Source: Paragonimus skrjabini miyazakii (taxonomy: Eukaryota > Platyhelminthes > Trematoda > Plagiorchiida > Troglotrematidae). Taken from it: a DNA stretch of 64,000 nt. The position numbers were made by a program, and so were the translations under genes. The notes beneath the pieces were generated by a model. The model was not told where the DNA came from and did not search any database. It saw nothing but the letters and a program-made list of their open reading frames with translations. Shown here piece by piece: positions 58,481-64,000 of this stretch (positions within the stretch are counted from its first letter, which is position 1; each line of letters begins with the position of its first letter). The stretch covers positions 103,308 to 167,307 of the forward strand of contig JTDE01001107.1 of NCBI GenBank assembly GCA_014338405.1. Reading direction: 5' to 3'.

Positions 58481-58737
58481 ATGTTCCCAGTTCAGAGTGT
58501 CAGATGTATTCAACAAAATTGTCTTCGCTCTGATTTGGTCTCATCGGGTGGTATACCAAATCCCCAACATTCAACTTTCTCGTCTGTTGATATCCATTTG
58601 ATACGCAGTGTGCAGGAGAATGCGCCACATACAGTAGCCAAACAGCAAAGGCAACAGTTCATTTATCCATGTTAGCACAATGATAATGGGAGGACGTCTG
58701 ACGCATGATACCACTGGAATGGATTGTTAGAAAATGC

Positions 58738-58870
58738 TACCCTTCGAAGTTCTCTTCTAAAGAATTTTGTGAGAATAGTTTCGTCCATCGAAGGCGCGAC
58801 TATGACCACAATCTGCTGACCGAATTCCGAATAACGATTTGTAGGCGATCAACCGATCAGTTGTAGGAGA
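58738..58870. repeat. family E repeat, second locus, right inverted arm
   Basis: The reverse complement reads GATCGGTTGATCGCCTACAA, AATTCGGTCAGCAGATTGTG and CGCGCCTTCGATGGACGAAA, matching the left arm 2.4 kb away. Confidence 0.65.
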
Positions 58871-59224
58871 GAAAAGAAGTCTATTTGTTGATGTGTTGTA
58901 GAATATATAATCTTCGTTCAGCTTGTCCGATCGTCCGCTGCTACAGTCCTCGATCGATCTCGTTTTTGAGTTGAGAGGACGGGAACCAAGAGATGAGGAA
59001 GTCGAAGTGATGTTTTGCAGCTTGAAGCCTTCCACCTCACACAGTTCACTGTGCAGTTTTTGCGATTAATGCATACATGTGACGGAGGGCTAGCATACCC
59101 ATTCTGAATGTGACTGTCTAGTCGCACGAAGACGAAGAATAGAAGAATGAACATTGTACTTGTGCAAAGCTGAGTTCTCAATCTCCTACTTTCTAAGGCT
59201 GTACGGTGATATATGCATCATCAG

Positions 59225-59470
59225 GTAGAAATGTAAGAAGCTGTAATACTCGGAATTAGGGACTCCGAATACCTCTAGAAATCGTACTCGGATTGGAGAA
59301 GACCTCGTACTAGTTGCAGCAAGCAATTCATATTCATGGGACAAGAAGTCAAATTTATGGATGTACATCAGTATTAAAGAAATCATAGTCACTCATTGGC
59401 TGATCATATGGACACATACAAAGTCACGAACTGAACGTTAATTGATGCAATACGAACAGATAAATAAGCG
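59225..59470 (-). repeat. dispersed repeat family C, minus copy
   Basis: Inverted partner of 53900-54085 with a small insertion relative to it. The open frames inside are not conserved in the other copy. Confidence 0.8.
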
Positions 59471-59804
59471 TAACATTGAGACTGTTCGTCCAATCCTGAT
59501 GTAATGTCTTCAACGTGAAGTTTGTATTGGTCCCTTGTTAGAATTTCTATTGTGTCGGGGTTTTGATTAGCGGTGAATCTAGTTGATAATCGTCACAGAA
59601 GCATATGCCTAACAGGTTTTTCCTGATAGCAACGCATAATAAAGTGTAATACAGGAATATCCGAGATTAACTCACGAGACCGTGGATCGAAGTGTGGCCA
59701 AAATTGGGCAAGGTCACATACTGTGTTTACAACTGGTTTGATTTCGAACCGGAATGAATGGGAGATATGTGACATGTGTGTGTGTGTGAGGGAGAGTGTG
59801 TGGA

Positions 59805-61230
59805 TGTCCGCTGCTCACAAATACAGGAGAAGTACCGAGAACGAAACTAGCCCCTGTGTGTCCTCTTCGTAGACTTCACCAAATCCTTTGATTCGGTGAG
59901 CTGCGAAGCGTTGTGGACGGTGCTTGGTAAGTTTGGATGTCTATGTAAGTTCGTCAGTTTTGATTTGAATGTTGTGTGTTGGCATGAAGGGGGGGATGCA
60001 ATCGTGTGGGTCTACCTCTGATGATTATGACATTGTCACCAGCGTGAAGCAGGGTTGTGTGCTAGCCCGAGCCCTATTTAGTTTAAATTTGACTGCCATG
60101 AAAACAGTTGCTTTCCAGGATTCTGAGGAGGACGATTTCAAGTTAGAGTATCGGACGAATGGGCGGCTACTGAATATTCGACGTTTCGGCGCCCAAACTC
60201 GGTTACATACATCAACGATGCGCATGCTTCTGTTCGCAGATGACAGCGCACTGCTGGCACACAGCGATGAAGAACTGTAACGCCTGGCCACAGCCTTTGC
60301 GACTGCGGCGTCAAAGTTTGGATTGGATATCAACAAATGTATGACAATTTCTCTCGTTCAGCCTTCTCCGGGCGGAGGTTCTGTCTGTGCACCTTCACCC
60401 CAAATCCGTGTTACTTGAGATGTTGCGAACAGCTGCACAAATTTCTGCTACTTGGGCAACAATCTGTCCACCGATCTGTCCGTGGACCGCGAGTTGAGAG
60501 CTCGTGTGGCAAACGCTAGTACTGTTTTCGGACGTCTTGAAAGACGTGTTTGGAAGAACCACAGCCTGAAACCAAGCACTAAGATCTTCATCTACTGCTA
60601 ATTAGTGCTGTCTATACTGCTGTATGACAGTGAAACGTGGACATTATATCAACGTAATGTGCTCTACCTCAGCCGCTTTCATTTGCAATGTCTAAGATGC
60701 ATGTTGGATATTCGGTGGTCGGACATGGTTCTGATCACTGAGGTACTGCGGCGAGCGGACATCAATGGGATGGAAGCCATGTTGTTGCTGAATCAGCTAC
60801 GTTGGCTAGGTACGTCCGTCGGATGGGCGATGTCCGTATTCCAAAGTAGCTGCTTTATGGACAACTGAGGTGAGATAAGCGGAATCCTGGTGGTCAGAAG
60901 CTGAGACACCAGTATGCTGCGCAGGTAAGTCTTTCACGTCGTAAAATTTATTGTAGATGTTGGGAAGACTTGGCGTTGAACCGGACTGCTTGGAGGAATA
61001 CGATTCGGACGGGCGTCCGCGAGTTCAGTGAACAGTTATTGCGCGGCCGAGAACGAAAGCGCGCGGTACGGAAGGGAAATATCGGTGCCATAGGTCGTGG
61101 TGACAGGACTATATGGCGCTGAGATGTGTGCGGCCGTGAATGCGCCCGTCACCTTGGATTAGTAGGTCATCAGCGTACACATAGTGCACCATCGGCGAAG
61201 AGACGACGAGTACGTTAGGCTCAGGTAAAT
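59805..61230 (+). pseudogene. RTE-like LINE, RT to C-terminus, decayed
   Basis: In order over several frames: VLFVDFTKSFDSVSCEALWT (RT motif A with FVD), TSVKQGCVLARALFSLNL (motif B region; PTLF is usual), LEYRTNGRLLNIRRF, MLLFADDSALLAHS (motif C, FADD intact), FLGNNLSTDLSVDRELRARV, VLSILLYDSETWTLYQRNVL, LLNQLRWLGT, KLRHQYAAQ and finally a Cys/His motif CGRECARHLGLVGHQRTH near 61125-61180. This is the middle-to-end of an RTE-like non-LTR polyprotein. The N-terminal endonuclease is missing. At least three frameshifts and several stops make it non-functional. Its C-terminal part differs clearly from the 45 kb LINE, so it is another family. Confidence 0.85.
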
Positions 61231-61626
61231 CATATCGGTATATCCATCCTATTTTTGTTAATAATTGCATCGACCATGAACATGGTTGTTTGGCAACTTA
61301 TCCGCCCTGTTTTCAGAAACTTGGGTGTCTGCGGTCTTCTACCCATTCTCCACTTCAGCTTTGTTGGTGTACCGAATGAGGATGGTTTGCCTGTTTTTTC
61401 GTAGTCGAGTCTGAATTTTCGTTTTCAACTTGATTCTCTCCAGGATGTACAAACATGCACACGTATACTGAAATGTTTCTTATATTAAATTTTACGTATC
61501 TTTCCTCTCAGTTTAGGTCTTGTCATTACAGTCTCTCTCTGTTTATTTTCCGAGAGATAATGGTTTCCTTTTCCTGCTAACCAATTAATTGGCTAACCAG
61601 CATTGGCCGATTGGACACGAAGGCAT

Positions 61627-61692
61627 CACTCACACACCTACTAGTTTTATTCCTTTGGGTTTATACCGGATATGTGGTGTGTGAGTGGAACC
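61627..61692. other. short hairpin
   Basis: TCACTCACACACC and GGTGTGTGAGTGG form a 12-13-base stem with a loop of about 36 bases, shortly downstream of the LINE. No poly-T follows. Role unknown. Confidence 0.6.
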
Positions 61693-62250
61693 GCAAGTGG
61701 TGCAGCGCAAGACACTTGGGGTGATGGTTTAAAGCGCAGACCTCCATTGGCTCCGGTCACTGTGATAAACTAATCCGTTTTGGATGGCGCCAACCGTGTG
61801 TGCAAATAAACTGGGTTTAGTTTAGGCTAGAGTTCAAACAAACACAAACGATCCTCAGCAATCCACAATGAACGTAATCGTACAGCTCTTAAAGATTGTG
61901 CTGTTTGGACAACAAAATACTGTAGATGCTCAAGTGTTACCACTTGTAAAACTGTACTCACCAAATGTTATGGCACGGGGCTGTTAACAATCCTAACTTT
62001 GGCTTCCCTGAAAGCTTCCCTGAAAGCACTTGAGAATTACTTGACTTATGAAGTCAGGGAATTGTTATGGCAGCTGGCCAGTGAAGTCTTAAGATAGAGG
62101 AGTATGACTGCGAAAATTGATTCATTGTAGCCTGCATCCACTTTTCGAATGAAGTGGTCACTCGTTCCACCGCCGTTTTTTCCTATACTTCTAATTAACC
62201 TGTTCTTTTTGGTCTCTCACTTCCCACTCTGTTCACATGTGGTATACCTT

Positions 62251-62277
62251 GTGTGTGTGTGTGTGTGTGTGTGTGTG
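62251..62277. repeat. GT dinucleotide microsatellite
   Basis: Uninterrupted run of GT, thirteen and a half units. Confidence 0.95.
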
Positions 62278-62279
62278 CA

Positions 62280-64000
62280 AAATCGTAACTGTCCAGACCC
62301 AAACTTGTGAATAGTGGGCAGCTCAACGGCTCATTAATTACTCACGAGTAATTTGATGATCCAGTTGCTTTAAACTAACCATCACACATTTAATCGCAGT
62401 TTTCACATTCAGATTGACCTTACAGCTGACTTCTTTTGAGTCAGTGTAAATCCTTCATTGACATTTTAACTCACTTTCACCTTAGTATCCGATTTGTTTT
62501 AACCAGCTCTTTCTCCGAAGTGCATCCAATAGCTTTTCCTCATTTCGTTAGGGAAACTTCGTATATAATTTAACTGCAGTTTACTCTGACCTGAGATCTT
62601 GGACGAAAAGCTAAACAGGACAGTTAGCATTATGCAACCGACCCGAATCAAATACAAGAAATGTATAACTCATGCTCTCAACAGGTTACACTTTCGTGTA
62701 CGTGCACTAGCTCCTCGGTGTCCAACCCCAAACTTTTCGTATTTGTAGGTCAGTATGTCAAGCGCGATGGAGTCCTATTGAATCTGTGACCAAATTGAGG
62801 TCATGCACACATGTCGTGCATTTTGTCGAGTGAAAAGTGATGACTAGACGAGTATCTCATACTTACAAGAAGTCGTCTAAACATTGGTTAATGCGATACG
62901 AATAACGTCAGTAAGTGATTATGTGCATTGTGGCTGAACGACGGTAGCACATTTCATGTACAGCCCACATATCTGATTCGTGAAGACTGAGAGCGGATTT
63001 CGGTTGTAGGATGTGTCCATGGCTGTCCGTCCACACCATTTACTCGTTAAATTACAATTCGCTCGTAGTCTTAAGGCATTGTTTGCTCTCATGTCTTCAG
63101 GAAGCCAAGGGAGGCTGGATTACTGAGAGAACCCGAAATGACACTTTACTTCACAGATCAGACAGGAAACTTGGATGGAGAATGCAATTGATCAGTCGTA
63201 CTGTTTGATGTCTATGCAATGAGTTTGCATCAATATTTTGACAACTGACCATAGCATTGTACGCAGTTCAACAACGGTCAAAACCAGAATACGTGAAACT
63301 TCTTACAGGACATGTTTCTGACGACAGCTGTGTTACGGATGCAAGTTGACAACTGGTTCATTCACAATAATGTCAGAGCACACCTAATGTTGGCCATCCG
63401 TGCTGATATTATTCATTTGTGGGAATAAATTTGGGTGAAACCAGACAATGAACAACATTTAACGCCCGATTATCATTTCCTAACATTGTCAAGATGAATT
63501 GGGCTTGTGCGCGGATGAAAATAGGGGTGCGGTTAACCATTTGTCGGTGTCGGTCGCACTATTAATAGTTCATTCTTGATGGAGCTTATATGTGACTTCC
63601 TGTTGGTTGTACTGCGGCAACCCGATTACCGTTAGCCGCAGACTATCACTCATCTGGTCAGTCAAACGCAAACCACACTACAGCTGTCATGGAGCAAGTC
63701 ATGACGTGTAGACCTCGCACTACTGGAGTTCGATTGAGCCCAGGGTCGAACATATCCACGCTTATGACTGCACATGAAATCAGATGATGCAGCTCGCACA
63801 CACGTGAAATGACACCACGTGGTCGGTTGACAACACTGCCTGATTCGCATCAGGATGCTAGGCTCCTACGGCTCTGCATGTTGTATCTCCCCCGTCTCTC
63901 CTGCCGTACTGATTGCATCTAACATTAACCGACACGTTAATCGACACAATTCATATCTGAACAGGTTAGTGTGAAGAAGCATTTTGCACAATGTGTCTTT
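62280..64000. other. no gene recognised
   Basis: No retroelement motif or convincing exon was found. Open frames here (61-65 codons) have no recognisable features. Confidence 0.45.

Noticed and set aside
1..64000. CRISPR arrays, bacterial operons, integrons or prophage
   Set aside because: No regularly spaced short repeats, ribosome-binding-site-led gene clusters or phage genes were found; all content fits a repeat-rich animal genome.

Overview
This window looks like repeat-rich nuclear DNA from a flatworm, most likely a digenean trematode. That identification is an inference. The support is several Penelope-like element (PLE) remnants with GIY-YIG endonuclease tails, two RTE-like LINE remnants, tRNA-derived short repeats, an AT-rich background with no bacterial-style gene packing, and one assembly gap (N at 12107-12661). 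No single feature fixes the species.

Layout. 1-11.8 kb: mostly non-coding, with a PLE 3' remnant (2.6 kb), a tRNA-like repeat (1.1 kb), one arm of a dispersed repeat pair (5.7 kb) and several weak candidate exons. 11.8-15.9 kb: a dispersed repeat (family F) interrupted by the N gap and by an almost full-length 2.7 kb PLE. A second copy of family F at 57.1-58.5 kb lacks the PLE and so preserves the empty target site. 16-26 kb: short repeats, including two tRNA-like repeat copies in opposite orientation at 21.2-21.7 kb. 26.5-27.6 kb: a second PLE family, 5'-truncated but with a well-preserved endonuclease. 28-45 kb: low-density DNA with candidate host exons (best: 34154-34395 +), tRNA-like repeats, a PLE tail remnant (38.1 kb) and a strong inverted repeat (41.4 kb). 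45.1-46 kb: the C-terminal end of an RTE-like LINE on the minus strand. 49-60 kb: a dense nest of repeats, with two more PLE fragments, one flanked by inverted copies of its own 3' end, paired inverted arms, and the uninterrupted family F copy. 59.8-61.2 kb: a decayed RTE-like LINE on the plus strand with RT, C-terminal region and a Cys/His motif. 61.3-64 kb: nothing I recognise beyond a GT microsatellite and a short hairpin.

No complete host gene can be read. All recognisable coding sequence belongs to retroelements, and every copy is broken by stops, frameshifts or truncation. Candidate host exons are listed at low confidence because open frames of this size flanked by AG and GT arise by chance in 64 kb. 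They are worth testing against transcript data and related flatworm proteomes. The clearest biological story is retroelement insertion history: at least four PLE lineages, one dated relative to its host repeat by an empty paralogous site, and two tRNA-derived short-repeat families.
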